A stretch of 64,000 nt of DNA from Hexactinellida sp. DTS-2022. Taxonomy: Eukaryota > Porifera > Hexactinellida. Shown piece after piece: positions 31,308 to 42,555 of this stretch. The stretch lies in NCBI GenBank assembly GCA_028753945.1, contig JAPNXP010000001.1:13692501-13756500 (forward strand). The letters run 5' to 3'. The first letter of the stretch is position 1. Every line of letters begins with the position of its first letter. A program made the translations under genes and the position numbers. The notes beneath the pieces were generated by a model that worked only from the letters and a program-made list of their open reading frames with translations, had not been told where the DNA came from and did not search any database.

Positions 31308-32229
31308 CAGTACATCTCAAAACCTTTTCATGTCGCGGACCAATATTTCGTTATCACAATTTAATTTCGCGTAGTCTCGTCCTTAGTGAAAATTTGATTA
31401 TTGTATTGTTTCAACATTTATGATGCAAACACGTGGAAATTATCAATTGTGTTTAATCGAAGGTAAATTATAAAAATCGTTTCTAATTAATGTCAACCTA
31501 ACATACACACCCCTACCAAAAGTATTCAACAACCCAAAATTTCCATTGGAAATAGTATTATATAGTCTAATATTATGCGCTAATGCATTCAAATTATATG
31601 AGATGTGGTCATTTTGATTGCAGAATCGTGTTCAACGCATCCAATTAACCTATGTAGAAGCTTTCAGCGAATTATCACATTGATTAGTTTGAAAATTAAC
31701 ATCCGGTGGCACCATGTACATTTATTCCAATTGCCAACATGGTATAAGGTGGGAACAAGTGGCACATAGTGGCTTTGGATGGTAATCTTCAACCTAATCA
31801 GTAGCTAACAGAGGTGAAGGCTCCTGAAATGGATATTTCAAATGCGTAGAATAAGAATCTGGCATCAAATTTCAATGTCCCATATATTACGAATACAAAT
31901 ACATTTTCATATTGCTATTTTCTATGGAATTTTTTACTTTTGGTAGGGGAGTGTATTGTGGAAGTTTAAATTATGTTTGAATTTCACGTTACTGTTTATG
32001 TTTGCAGGATTGATGAAATTATAGCAGCATTCTTGGAAGTAGATTAAGTGATCATCATCTGATAATTTTTGAATGAAAGTGAGGGAGATTTCGATATTAT
32101 ACCCAAAATTGTACAATGACAACAAATAATTGGGGATTGAGATCCATTAAATAAAATATTTAACAACTTTCATGATTTTTCCGCGGCCCAGTAACAATTT
32201 CCTCGCGGACCACAGTTTGTGTACCACTG
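31308..32229. mobile_element. 922-bp hAT non-autonomous element (8-bp TSD GTGTAAAC)
   Basis: Ends CAGTACATCTCAAAACC and (complement) CAGTGGTACACAAACTGTGG, with internal GTCGCGGACC and GCGGACC near the two ends. Perfect 8-bp duplications at 31300-31307 and 32230-32237. Sister copy at 62189-63117. A 63-codon minus frame inside is not convincing as a gene. Confidence 0.85.
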
Positions 32230-32501
32230 GTGTAAACAACAACAATAAATATTCATACAGTGGAATCCGCTTAATCTTCAAGCTTTATACATTTTTATAC
32301 TTTATGAATTTATGTTAACACATCGAGTGAATGCCACTTACCTATAAGCATGGGAAAGCAATATTGGCTGTCAATATCTGGAGTATGTTGTTTTCTCGAT
32401 CCGCCCCATAGAGTTGTTAGTGGAGATATAAAGAGTTGTCTCGAGTCATATGTTAGTCCCATTCGTATTTGTCTGATAAGTTGATCTGGTCTGGCCGATT
32501 G

Positions 32502-32681
32502 CAGTGCTCGACAAATTAAGTGGTTTGGTGACTTAACTAATCCACCATAATTTATGGATTATTTGACTTATCGTTCCATTATTTGTTATTAATATTAGTG
32601 TTGTTTTACGGCATCAGAAGTTTGTTAAGCCATCAGTGGTTTGTTAAAAAACCCATCAAAATTTCATTTTGTAAGGCACTG
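32502..32681. mobile_element. 180-bp hAT-like MITE (near-perfect 8-bp TSD)
   Basis: Starts CAGTGCTCGACAAATTAAG and ends CATTTTGTAAGGCACTG. Flanks GCCGATTG and GTCGATTG form a 7/8 duplication. Same family as 63248-63545 in inverse orientation. Confidence 0.75.
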
Positions 32682-33000
32682 GTCGATTGATTTGTTCCAA
32701 GTATTCTCCTTCCCAAATGCTCTCGTATAATCTATCTCTTCCCTTAATATTCCCTTTCTACTCACTCTATCTTAACTAATCTAATGTCGCCACGAATTCC
32801 CTCCTTATGAGCTGAGTTCTTATCTGCTCTCTCTGTGAAGTGAAACTATTTGATTAAGCAGATTGCAAGTAGACTCCAACCTCCCTTATCCGGGCACTGA
32901 GGTCCGGAGGGTGCCCGTAACTGGGAATTTGCCGGTTCTGAGGAATACAAATGCTGGTACACATGGTATTCCCAAGTGTCTAATCCATATTTTCTGAATA
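32682..33000. other. Spacer with solo boundary repeat of the minisatellite block
   Basis: At 32953-32969 the word GCTGGTACACATGG appears once, directly joining the left and right flanks that elsewhere surround the minisatellite block. This is either the pre-insertion state or a collapse between the two direct repeats. No gene. Confidence 0.6.
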
Positions 33001-33531
33001 CAGTAAAACTTCCATTAGGGAACACCTCCGATTAAGAAACACTCTGCTTAGGGACACTTTTTTAAAGTCCCGATTTTCTCCTATGCTTTAACATTGATAC
33101 CTACCTCCCATTAAGGAACTCCTCCCTACAGTGAACAGGGAACACCTTTTGTGTCCCAAATATCAATTAACCATTCAGATGAACCTCTCATTGAGGAACA
33201 TTCGTATTTATCATAATTTGCAGGGATCATAACCAATTGGCCTACGTACTTATCACATTTAATAACCAGATTCGTTAAATGTGTCCTACATACAAAATGT
33301 CAATGATGTTTTGATGCTGATATGGTTAATACAAAACACTATAATTAGATTATTTGTTTAACGTTCATTACTCACAGTAGTACATCTTGCGCATGTTTAT
33401 AACAAACATTCATACACCTCACAAAGTTTATGATATGCTCCTAAAAGACAGACCTCTTATCAAGGAACACCTCCATATTAGGAACACTTTTCAGCAGTCC
33501 CCAAAGTGTTCCCTAATTGGAGGTTTTACTG
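33001..33531. mobile_element. 531-bp pogo-like MITE (TA TSD)
   Basis: Ends CAGTAAAACTTCCATTAGGG and CCCTAATTGGAGGTTTTACTG-type, flanked by TA. The empty site TTTCTAAATACACTCAAAA is present at 13760, 21070, 39545 and 57448, fixing the borders. The interior repeats GGAACAC words in both orientations. Confidence 0.9.
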
Positions 33532-34098
33532 TACACTCAAAATTTCAAACTGATATTTTTAACGGGTTGTGGATAATTTAACGAATGTATCTGTTATAAC
33601 ATTTTGTCATTAGACTCCAATATTGTCTAAATGAATACATATTTAGTTTGTCTTTACACCAAAAGGGTGCCAGGTTGAGGGAGGTTTGAGTGTATTGAGA
33701 TTAATTGAATTCTCTTGAAATATCAAACCACTAGGATCCTAATAAGGAACTCATTTACTGGTAACTGAAGTAACAAATTATATTACAGAACATGGATACG
33801 TATATATACACCTACTCGTTTTTACTTAGAAATGAGAACTTGTTTGATTGTTTCTAGAAATAATATTCCCCACCCCTGCAAAATTAAAGTCTGTAGCTCT
33901 TACCAGTTCCTCAATCAATTCTGAACAACAAACAAACAAAAATCAAAATTTGAGATCACTCTCAAACAGAGAATAAAGCTTTCAATGTGTATTTTTCCAG
34001 GATAGCATTCGGTACAATAAAACAATTTGATTTGTCTCTTATTCAGTTTACACCATTTTAATAATACCAATAAACAAACAAATAAATAAATATACAGA
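33532..34098. other. 3' flank of NHL gene 6
   Basis: Matches 13760-14160 and 39545-40128. No gene. Confidence 0.45.
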
Positions 34099-35337
34099 TT
34101 AGAAACATTGAAGAGGATAATTAGCATTATCAGACACGACACAAATGGTTCCTAATTTGGAGATACAAACTCCTCGGGGCCTGATAAACTCCCCTAAGGC
34201 ATTTCCTTTCCTTCCCAAGGTGAGAATATGCTGTCCCGATTCCGTATACACCTTGATGGCATTACTCCCACAGTCGCTAATGATGATATTATCAGCTGAG
34301 TCCAAACAGAAGAAGAAAGGGTTAGCGACCGAACAACTGTCCTCTGTTCCTAGAGAGACACAGGAACTGAGGGGGTGTCCTTCTCGAGAGAAGAAATGGA
34401 CACATTTGGAACTCCAGTCTAGTACCACGATTCGATCAGCTGACAGCTTAACGTCTCTAGGGTGATTCAGCTGTCCTATTCCGATGCAGGACTTGAATTT
34501 GAGGAGTTTCGAGTATGCGCACACTCTGTTGTTGTAGCAATCTGCAACTAACACATCTCCGTTAGTGTCGATACAGAGTCCATAGGGATAGTAAAACTCT
34601 CCTTCCTTGTTGCCTTTAGTTCCATTTCTGTTGATGAGTTTGTGATCTTTCTTTCGGAACTGTAACAATGCATGGTGCCCTGCGTCGGTTACGAATATGG
34701 ACTCTTTATTAACAGCTATTCCATGTGGCCACTCCAGCTTATCATTACCGAATTGTGTCACAAACTCTCCCTTTAATGACACTATTTGCACACGACTGTT
34801 CCCAATATCTGCTACGTATATTTGCTCAGTGGATTCATCGAATGCTATTCCTGCGGCTTTCAACTCATTAGCACCTGCACCAAACTTCCCAGCTGTTAAT
34901 ACCGGTTCTCGCTTGAGAGAATAATCCGGTATCTCACACGGGACTATCTCTCCTAGCTCGGATATCAGCTGTCGGATTGTGTCCGTATTTTGACACCTGA
35001 AGACGGGACATAGGAGTGTGGCAGATGGTCCCAGTTTCTTAATGCCCTGTTGGTAGACTTGTTTGGCCTGTTCATGGAACTTTAGGTTTGGGTTTACCTT
35101 TATGCTCATTTCCATCATTTGTTGCTGTACCTTTTCGAGTTCTTCTATGGCAGCGACACGAGTGGCCTCTTTGTTCCTGTGGTCCTCTCGCAGCTCACGG
35201 ACCCTCTGGAGGAGAGCGTCCCTCCTCGCGATCAGCTGATCGATTAGGGGATCGAATGTTTGGTGGATGATAGTGGCGACATTGTCGAATTGTACCATTT
35301 TATCGAAAGTTACATTTGTAGGCATATTAGTGGCCAT
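34099..35337 (-). CDS. NHL-propeller protein, paralogue 6
   Basis: 412 residues (SCSV insertion in blade 5 as in 4, 5 and 10), intronless. Blade-face residues: KAA/IGNS, EWPH/AGHH, YYPY/CYNN, NHPR/DWSS, ANPF/CGSN, RPR/SDNA. Closest to paralogue 1 through blades 2-5, but with unique changes I178, R385 and WSSK for WSPK. It reads EQIYVAD for ELMYVAD. Coiled coil and linker as in the family; no RING. Confidence 0.88.
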   Translation of the reverse strand: MATNMPTNVTFDKMVQFDNVATIIHQTFDPLIDQLIARRDALLQRVRELREDHRNKEATRVAAIEELEKVQQQMMEMSIKVNPNLKFHEQAKQVYQQGIKKLGPSATLLCPVFRCQNTDTIRQLISELGEIVPCEIPDYSLKREPVLTAGKFGAGANELKAAGIAFDESTEQIYVADIGNSRVQIVSLKGEFVTQFGNDKLEWPHGIAVNKESIFVTDAGHHALLQFRKKDHKLINRNGTKGNKEGEFYYPYGLCIDTNGDVLVADCYNNRVCAYSKLLKFKSCIGIGQLNHPRDVKLSADRIVVLDWSSKCVHFFSREGHPLSSCVSLGTEDSCSVANPFFFCLDSADNIIISDCGSNAIKVYTESGQHILTLGRKGNALGEFIRPRGVCISKLGTICVVSDNANYPLQCF

Positions 35338-35435
35338 TTAGTTTCAGTACGAATTGAGTTTATTCAAATAATATAATTAATCTATTACAGCTCTATCTTA
35401 TACTTGTGTAATTTGAGAATACCAAAGTACGTCAA

Positions 35436-35551
35436 TGGTTGCTATGGTAATTACTGGAAAGATGGGAATTTATTGGATAATTGTGTCTACTGTAACTCAA
35501 TAAACCAATAACATTCCCTAACTTTCCAGTAACCATAGCATAGCCAAACCA
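35436..35551. promoter_or_regulatory. Upstream inverted repeat of NHL gene 6
   Basis: Arms recognisable with single-base losses (GGGAATTTATTGG); the loop word is changed to TAACTCA. Confidence 0.55.
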
Positions 35552-36052
35552 TTGTTTGAATAATATTTGAACTCTACGCGCCAAAATAGTTGGCGCCTGA
35601 AATTGTTCTTTGAAAGGATGGTTAATACGTAGTTTCTAATCTTTCCTAAACACAATCCGATCCAAATATGGCGCCTAAATCTACTATTCAATTCGTTTGT
35701 TCGGATTTTGTTTTAAAGTGACATGGGAATAGAAACAGCATTTAGATTTTGAGGTATAAATACCTTCCCAATTGTATAAATAGGTAGACAAGTATGCTGA
35801 ACACGAATTTCTTATTTATAAGAATTCGAGCCCTTCTGTCTCGGTTTTACGACGGATATACAAGGTATTGCTTCCTTAAATACCTTGCCCTAAATCCTGG
35901 ATTTGTATTACAAATGTGGGAACAATTATTCCCCGTCAATTTATGCTTTAGCCAGTGTATTTATTTTCTATGCAATATATTTAAAACACATCAAGACATT
36001 TATATAATAATAATATTTGTAAATATTCTTGTTTTTATATACATCTATAACA
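35552..36052. other. Intergenic block, unit 6
   Basis: No gene recognised. A plus-strand frame of 97 codons (35794-36087) is AT-driven and not convincing. Confidence 0.4.
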
Positions 36053-36154
36053 GAGGTGCTCAACATACGGCCCGCGTAAAAATTTAATCCGACCCGCTCA
36101 AACTTGCACTAACTTTTGCACTCTGTATATAGACTATTTCTTCATATTCCTTCA
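36053..36154. mobile_element. hAT terminus CAGAGGTGCTCAACATACGG
   Basis: The most complete copy of the terminal motif (CAGAGGTGCTCAACATACGG followed by CCCGC), a recognisable hAT end. In other units the first bases are eroded. It marks the left border of the ancient transposase-bearing element. Confidence 0.5.
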
Positions 36155-36512
36155 AGTGGACCATGGGTCAACATTGGTGACCCATGACCCATTTGACCCA
36201 TTGATCCATCACACAATTTTAAATATCTATCTACTATACTGTAACTTAACAGAATAACAGAATAACAGTATAAATTACCTCAACAAACCTACTTGTTGCA
36301 ATGTCGAATATGTTTAGTATTTCAATGCACATCAATGTTATAATAATAATGATGATGATGAGTGATTCGTATTTAACTGAAGAATACATTGAAATTCCAA
36401 ATGGGTCATGGGTCACGGAGCCGTGACCCATGACCCATCTGACCCATTTGGAGTAACCCATCTGAGTAACCCATGACCCATGGTCCATATGATCCACTCT
36501 GGAAAGCCATCT
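36155..36512. mobile_element. GACCCATG-rich hAT MITE, damaged copy
   Basis: Relative of 18824-19320 at the equivalent place in unit 6, with the left end lost and internal deletions. The right end ...GATCCACTCTG is retained. Confidence 0.75.
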
Positions 36513-36529
36513 CCATGTTGATCGAAAGT

Positions 36530-37110
36530 CATCCAAGGTCGCCAAGCATCTCATCCTCTATAGTGGATCGGACTCATCGGAGGTAGGTTTTGATAAGCTT
36601 TTCACCATGGAAGTCTTATATAGACTATGCAAAGAGGGAAAGATACACTACGAAGTCCGTTCAAAAAGTTTAAGATCTAAAACTACTTCAGCTTTCGCCA
36701 CTGACAAGACCATCTTGTCATACTTAGGCCCTTGAGTTCCTTCTTCTGTAGACTGTGTCCACGTTCGTTAGCTCATTACGTTACAGCTCTTTTGCATTTC
36801 GAGGAACTTGTCATGTGGAACAGTAGATGAGAAAACTTGTGAAGTTAGAAACAGAAATAACAACTGGATTCAACCTGTGGGCCCAACAATGGATAAAACA
36901 CCCTTTGGGCAAATGCTCTCTCGCCATGGGGGCGATAAATCTTGATTGTCGCGAGACCTCCGTAAGCTTGTTTGTGATGGCGGCCATTCTCCCGTAAAGA
37001 CTTATAGAATTCCTCCCTGATGGCTCCCTCCGACACACGTAACGAATACACAAATATATCTGCTCGCGTTTGCCACTGTCCCGAGGCTCGTCGCACATCA
37101 AAATGCACTT
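36530..37110 (-). pseudogene. hAT transposase relic (DUF4371 type), unit 6
   Basis: Best view of the catalytic-domain motifs: the minus strand gives C-D-E-P-R-D-S-G...EQIYLCIRYV, AAITNKLTEV and, after a gap, GCFIHCWAHRLNPVV, where FIHC.AHRLN is characteristic of DUF4371-type hAT transposases. Internal deletions remove the VLETVEF region. Confidence 0.65.
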
Positions 37111-37330
37111 GGTTAATCTCAGCCTCTATATATTGCCAGGGACTTCTTTAATATAGGGATTCATATTTAGCACTCTCCACAGGAGGATTGCCCCGTGCAC
37201 TTGGTTAATCTCAGCCTCTATATATTGCCAGGGACTTCTTTAATATATGGATTCATATTTAGCACTCTCCACAGGAGGATTGCCCCGTGCACTTGGTTAA
37301 TCTCAGCCTCTATATATTGCGTATCATCAT
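37105..37330. repeat. 92-bp tandem repeat, two full copies plus a partial third
   Basis: GCACTTGGTTAATCTCAGCC recurs at 37105, 37197 and 37289, with the intervening ATATATTGCCAGGGACTTCT unit repeated. Confidence 0.85.
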
Positions 37331-37432
37331 CTGGGCGAGTAATGGAGAGGATCTCGACTTGGATGTTATGGTTGTTCGTGACCTACTTAATATGTCTCGC
37401 AGTTCTTTAGACTCGAATTATATATTTTTGTA

Positions 37433-37652
37433 TATTTGTGGTGTCATCATTAAATGGCGCCTAAATAGCTTAACCACAAATCTGAGATTCTCAAAAGTGG
37501 TTCCATTGGACTCGCAATGGTTAATTACCCCATATACAACCCAAATAACATCAATATGATGCATAGTTTATCCTAAAATGAAAATTAGAAACTGGCCTTC
37601 TCGTTTTATGGCCTTCTCGGTGACATATCTAGCCGTATATTTAGTAGGTCAT
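37433..37652. mobile_element. Solo terminus of the foldback element
   Basis: Nearly identical to 26218-26462 and related to the terminal repeats of 42894-44782. Confidence 0.6.
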
Positions 37653-38209
37653 GGGTGGGTGTATTTGCATTCTTCAGCCTGTGAAGTAGGCGCTGTTCTA
37701 TATGGGATCGTGCGGCAACGACGTGCATAATCTCGAGAAATTCCTATGGTTCTGAGGCCTGCAATTGTATCCAATGCTTGCAGGTTAACTCTCCTCTTCT
37801 ATAAATCTCCCTCATGATGAGCACGAATAGCACTGTTCTGTACTGCACACACCTAGATTGATTCAGGTAATGGCGGTTGTTGGCTATTATATCCTGATTA
37901 CCGATGAAATTCATTTGCTGCGCTTTTTCAGTTTCCCATTTCACCATGGCTGTGATGTAAGGGTTGATGTTCTCGTGACCCTTTAATCCCCTATCCTTTC
38001 CATAGCTGCAGTTCTTGTATCCAGTTTTCACCCACTCTTCCGAAGAAGAGGATGATTTTAATGTCCTGCAGTAGACATGAGGTCAAGCCCTTTTTTAAAA
38101 AGGGCTTAAGTCCAAGCTCATGCCTTTAATAATGGGCTTAAGTCCGGACTGGTCCGGAGTCCGGAGGGTGCCCGTAACTGGGAATTTTCCGGATCTGAGA
38201 AATACAAAT

Positions 38210-39520
38210 GCTGGTACACATGGAATGAAAGGTTCACGAACGAACTTATTGAACTTGAACTGAACGAACTGAACGAACTGAATTGAACGGATTGAACTGA
38301 ACAAACTTAACTGAATAAAGATAAATTATAAATATAGATCCATTAAATATAATAGTTGACTGCAAAAGTGCTAATTCCGGACATCCCTAGTGGACTCATG
38401 TCTCTTAGCTTATATTCTAGCTTCTTAACCTGAATTTCAATAACAGCTTGGATGTTAGAATCTATCATTAACGGAATAGTTCGACTTTCTAACTGTACAC
38501 TGAACGAACTGACTAAACGAATTGAACGGATTGAACGGATTGAACGGATTGAACGGATTGAACGGATTGAACGAACGCTGGTGGAGCTGAAGTTAGGAGG
38601 TGAACTTGAACGAACTGAACGTGCGTCAATTTAAGATGAACTGAACGTGCGTCAATTTAAGATGAACTGAATTGCGTCAATTCAGTCCGTTCGTGAACCT
38701 TTCATTCCCTGGGTATAACGTTAATGTAGTGCACCTTTCATTCCCTGGGTATAACGTTAATGTAGTGCACCTTTCATTCCCTGGGTATAACGTTAATGTA
38801 GTGCACCTTTCATTCCCTGGGTATAACGTTAATGTAGTGCACCTTTCATTCCCTGGGTATAACGTTAATGTAGTGCACCTTTCATTCCCTGGGTATAACG
38901 TTAATGTAGTGCACCTTTCATTCCCTGGGTATAACGTTAATGTAGTGCACCTTTCATTCCCTGGGTATAACGTTAATGTAGTGCACCTTTCATTCCCTGG
39001 GTATAACGTTAATGTAGTGCACCTTTCATTCCCTGGGTATAACGTTAATGTAGTGCACCTTTCATTCCCTGGGTATAACGTTAATGTAGTGCACCTTTCA
39101 TTCCCTGGGTATAACGTTAATGTAATGCACCTTTCATTCCCTGGGTATAACGTTAATGTAGTGCACCTTTCATTCCCTGGGTATAACGTTAATGTAGTGC
39201 ACCTTTCATTCCCTGGGTATAACGTTAATGTAGTGCACCTTTCATTCCCTGGGTATAACGTTAATGTAGTGCACCTTTCATTCCCTGGGTATAACGTTAA
39301 TGTAGTGCACCTTTCATTCCCTGGGTATAACGTTAATGTAATGCACCTTTCATTCCCTGGGTATAACGTTAATGTAATGCACCTTTCATTCCCTGGGTAT
39401 AACGTTAATGTAGTGCACCTTTCATTCCCTGGGTATAACGTTAATGTAATGCACCTTTCATTCCCTGGGTATAACGTTAATGTAGTGCACCTTTCATTCC
39501 CTGGCTGGTACACATGGAAT
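38210..39520. repeat. Direct-repeat-bounded block with expanded 36-bp minisatellite
   Basis: Same architecture as 12854-13737. A pentameric run of ATTGAACGG (38520-38570) has also expanded here. Confidence 0.75.
38698..39504. repeat. 36-bp minisatellite, 22 copies
   Basis: 22 units plus 15 bp. Most are identical; a few carry GTAATGCA for GTAGTGCA, and these variants cluster in the right third (39121, 39337-39376, 39445). Both strands remain open (299 and 293 codons) purely because of the period. Confidence 0.95.
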
Positions 39521-40128
39521 TCCCAAGTGTCTAATCCATATTTTCTAAATACACTCAAAATTTCAAACTGATATTTTTAACGGGGGTTTTGGATAAATAT
39601 AATTTAAGATATGTATCTGTTATAAAATTTTGTCATTATACTCCAATATTGTGTAAATGAATACATATTTAGTTTGTCTTTGCACCAAAAGGGTGCCAGG
39701 TTGAGGAGGTTTGAGTGTATTGAGATCAATTGAATTCTCTTGAAATATCAAACCACCAGGATCCTAATAAGAAACTCATTTACTGGTAACTGAAGTAATA
39801 AATTCCGCATATTACTGAACATGGATATGCTATATACACACTACTCGTTTTTTCTTAGAAATTAGAACTTGTTTGATTGTTTCTAGAAATAATATTCCCC
39901 ACCCCCCTGCCAAATTAAAGTCTGTAGCTCTTACCAGTTCCTCAATCAATTCTGAACAACAAACAAACAAAAATCAAAATTTGAGATCACTCTCATACAG
40001 AGCAATAAGCTTTCAATGTGTATTTTCCAGGATAGCATTCGTTACAATAAAACAGTTTGATTTGTCTCTTATTCAGTTTGCACCATTTTAATAATACCAA
40101 TAAATACACAAATAAATAAATATACAAA
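39521..40128. other. 3' flank of NHL pseudogene 7
   Basis: Matches 33532-34098 with small indels. No gene. Confidence 0.4.
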
Positions 40129-40907
40129 TTAGAAACATTGTAGAGGATAGTTAGGATTATAAAACGCGACACAAATGGTTCCTAATTTGGAGATACAAAC
40201 TCCTCGTGGCTCGATAAACTCCCCTAAGGCATTTCCTTTCCTTCCCAAGGTGTGAATATGCTGTCCCGTTTCCGTATACACCTTGATGGCATTACTCCCC
40301 CTGTCGCTAATGATGATATTACCAGCTGAGTCCAAACAGAAGAAGATAGGGCTAGCGACCAAACTGTCCCCTGTCCCTCTAGAGACACAGGAACTGAGGG
40401 GGTGTCCTTCTCGAGAGAAGAAATGGACACATTTGGGACTCTTGTCTAGCACCACGATTCGATCAGCTGACAGCTTAACGTCTCTAGTGTAATACAGCTG
40501 TCCTATTCCGATGCAGGACTTGAATTTGAGGAGTTTCGAGTATACGCACACTCTGTGGTTCCTGTTATCTGCAACTAACACTTCTCCGTTAGTGTCGATA
40601 CAGAGTCCACAGGGATAGTAAAACTCTCCTTCCTTGTTGCCATAAGTTCCAGTTCTGTTGATGAGTTTGTGATCTTTCTTTCGGAACTGTAACAATGCAT
40701 GGTGCTCTGTGTCGGTTACGTATATGGACTCTTTGCTAACAGCTATTCCATGTGGTCTCTTGAGCTTATCATTCCTGAATTGTGCCACAAACTCTCCCTT
40801 TAATGACACTATTTGCACACGACTGTTCCAATAATCTGCTACGTACATTAGCTCAGTGGACTCATCGAATGCTATTCCTTCCGCTTTCAACTCATTAGCA
40901 CCTGCCT
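40129..40907 (-). pseudogene. NHL-propeller paralogue 7, 5'-truncated
   Basis: Homology starts at G-A-G-A-N-E-L (family residue ~153) and runs intact to the stop. The coiled coil, linker, promoter and ATG are gone, replaced by unrelated DNA with AATTAACGCG words. Blade-face residues: KAE/YWNS, KRPH/TEHH, YYPC/NRNH, YYTR/DKSP, ASPI/RGSN, EPR/FYNP. No ATG opens the frame, so it is probably untranslated, although the propeller has no stop, which points to a recent truncation. It could act as a donor for gene conversion. Confidence 0.75.
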
Positions 40908-41190
40908 GCTCATTAGCAATTAACGCGAATAATTTTTCGAAAAGATTTCCTGGATCTTAATCTCCATATTAATACTATTATTGTGCTCAAATAGGCTTCC
41001 AATCTACTTGATAGACATGTATATCCTTTCAACCTAGTTGCACATCTGAAAATATGTAGCTCGGAAGTTTGTCCATCCATTGTATAATTTTGCTAAATAG
41101 CAGGAAATTAAGGTCGTGGAATTAACGCTCCATGAAATTATCGCGAAGGAAATTAACGCGATTTGGAGAAATTTGCGTTAATTCTATAAT
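40908..41190. other. Insert replacing the 5' half of paralogue 7
   Basis: Bordered by AATTAACGCGAAT (left) and, inverted, AATTAACGCAAATTTCTCC (right), so it may be a small foldback element. No gene. Confidence 0.4.
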
Positions 41191-41194
41191 AAGG

Positions 41195-41447
41195 TAGATT
41201 CAACCTGTGGCCAACAATGGATAAAGCATCCTTTGGGCAAATGCTCTCTCTCATCCGCTGTTTGCACGCCATGGAGGCGATAAATCTTGATTGTCCCGAG
41301 TACTTCCGTAAGCTTGTTTGTGATGGCGGCCATTGTCCCGTAAAGACTTATATAATTCCTCCCTGATGGCTCCCTCCCACACACGTAACGGATACACAAA
41401 TGTATCTGCTCGCGTTTGCCACTGTCCCGAGTCTCGTCGCACATCAA
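41195..41447 (-). pseudogene. hAT transposase relic (DUF4371 type), unit 7
   Basis: Short copy with C-D-E-T-R-D-S-G...EQIHLCIRYV and AAITNKLTEVL in one frame (41184-41447). Confidence 0.6.
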
Positions 41448-42382
41448 GGAGAGTAAGTGTACTTGGTTAATCTCAGCATCTATAAAGTGCTTATCATCAT
41501 CTGGGCGAGTAATGGAGAGGATCTCGACTTGGATGTTATGGTGGGTGTATTTGCATTATTCGGCTGTCAAGTAGGGGTGGTTCTATACGTGATCTTCCGC
41601 GGCAACGACGTGCATAATCTCGAGAAATTCCTATGGTTCTGAGGCCTGCAATTGTATCCAATGCTTGCAGGTTAACTCTCCTCTTCTATAAATCTCCCTC
41701 ACGATGAGCACGAATAGCACTGTTCTGTACTGCACACACCTAGATCGATTCAGGTAATGGCGGTTGTTGGCTATTATATCCTGATTGCCGATGAGATTCA
41801 TTTGCTGCGCTTTTCAGTTTTCCCATTTCACCATGGCTGTGATGTAAGGGTTGATGTTCTCGTGACCCTTTAATCCCCTATCCTTTCCATAGCTGCAGTT
41901 CTTGCATCCAGTTTTCACCCACTCTTCCGGGGAAGGATAGGGGTTTGAATGCCCTGCAGTAGACATGGGGTCAAGCCCTTTCAAAAGGGCTTAAGCCCAA
42001 GCTCAAGCCCTTAATAATGGGCTAAGTCCAGACTGAAGTCTTTTACTCTAATATTTAGAAATCCATACCGTATTTTATTGAATAAGTGCCTTGAAAAGGG
42101 CTTGAAGCTCATCTATAAAGGGCTTAAGTCCAAGTCCGGACTTGAGCCCTTTTATTAAAGGAGGACTTAAGTCCGAATTTAAGCCCTCTCAAAAATGGGC
42201 TTAAGTCCAAAGGGTTTGGTCCCATGCCTGCCTTGCATCAATAACATAAAGCACGGTTGTTAATTTTGGAGTGCTCAAGCCAATATCTATCTTCATACCA
42301 ATTATTATAGAATTTCGCAACTTTCCACCAAACACGATTGTAGGGTATGATTCTAAAAAAGACGGAATGCTTTAGGTTAGCC
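41448..42382. other. Spacer with clustered GGGCTTAAGTCC repeats
   Basis: At 41960-42230 the word GGGCTTAAGTCC and its variants recur about ten times in both orientations, more than in other units, so the region can fold on itself. No gene. Confidence 0.45.
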
Positions 42383-42555
42383 CTGTTGTATGACAGTTTA
42401 ACTACCTTGTATTATTATAACCATGGATATTCCAGACTCCAGCCATGACAGTTTCATACAAAGAAGTTATAGAATTGTCATTGGTGGTTAAACTGTCATG
42501 GCTAGAATATCCATGGTTATAATAATACAAGGTAGTTCAAACTGTCATACAACAG
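42383..42555. repeat. Long hairpin (about 65-bp arms)
   Basis: CTGTTGTATGACAGTTTAAC... and its near-perfect complement ...AAACTGTCATACAACAG enclose a ~40-bp loop. The arms contain TACCTTGTATTATTATAACC with its inverse. Present once in the window. It could be a foldback MITE or an RNA hairpin precursor; nothing decides. Confidence 0.7.
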
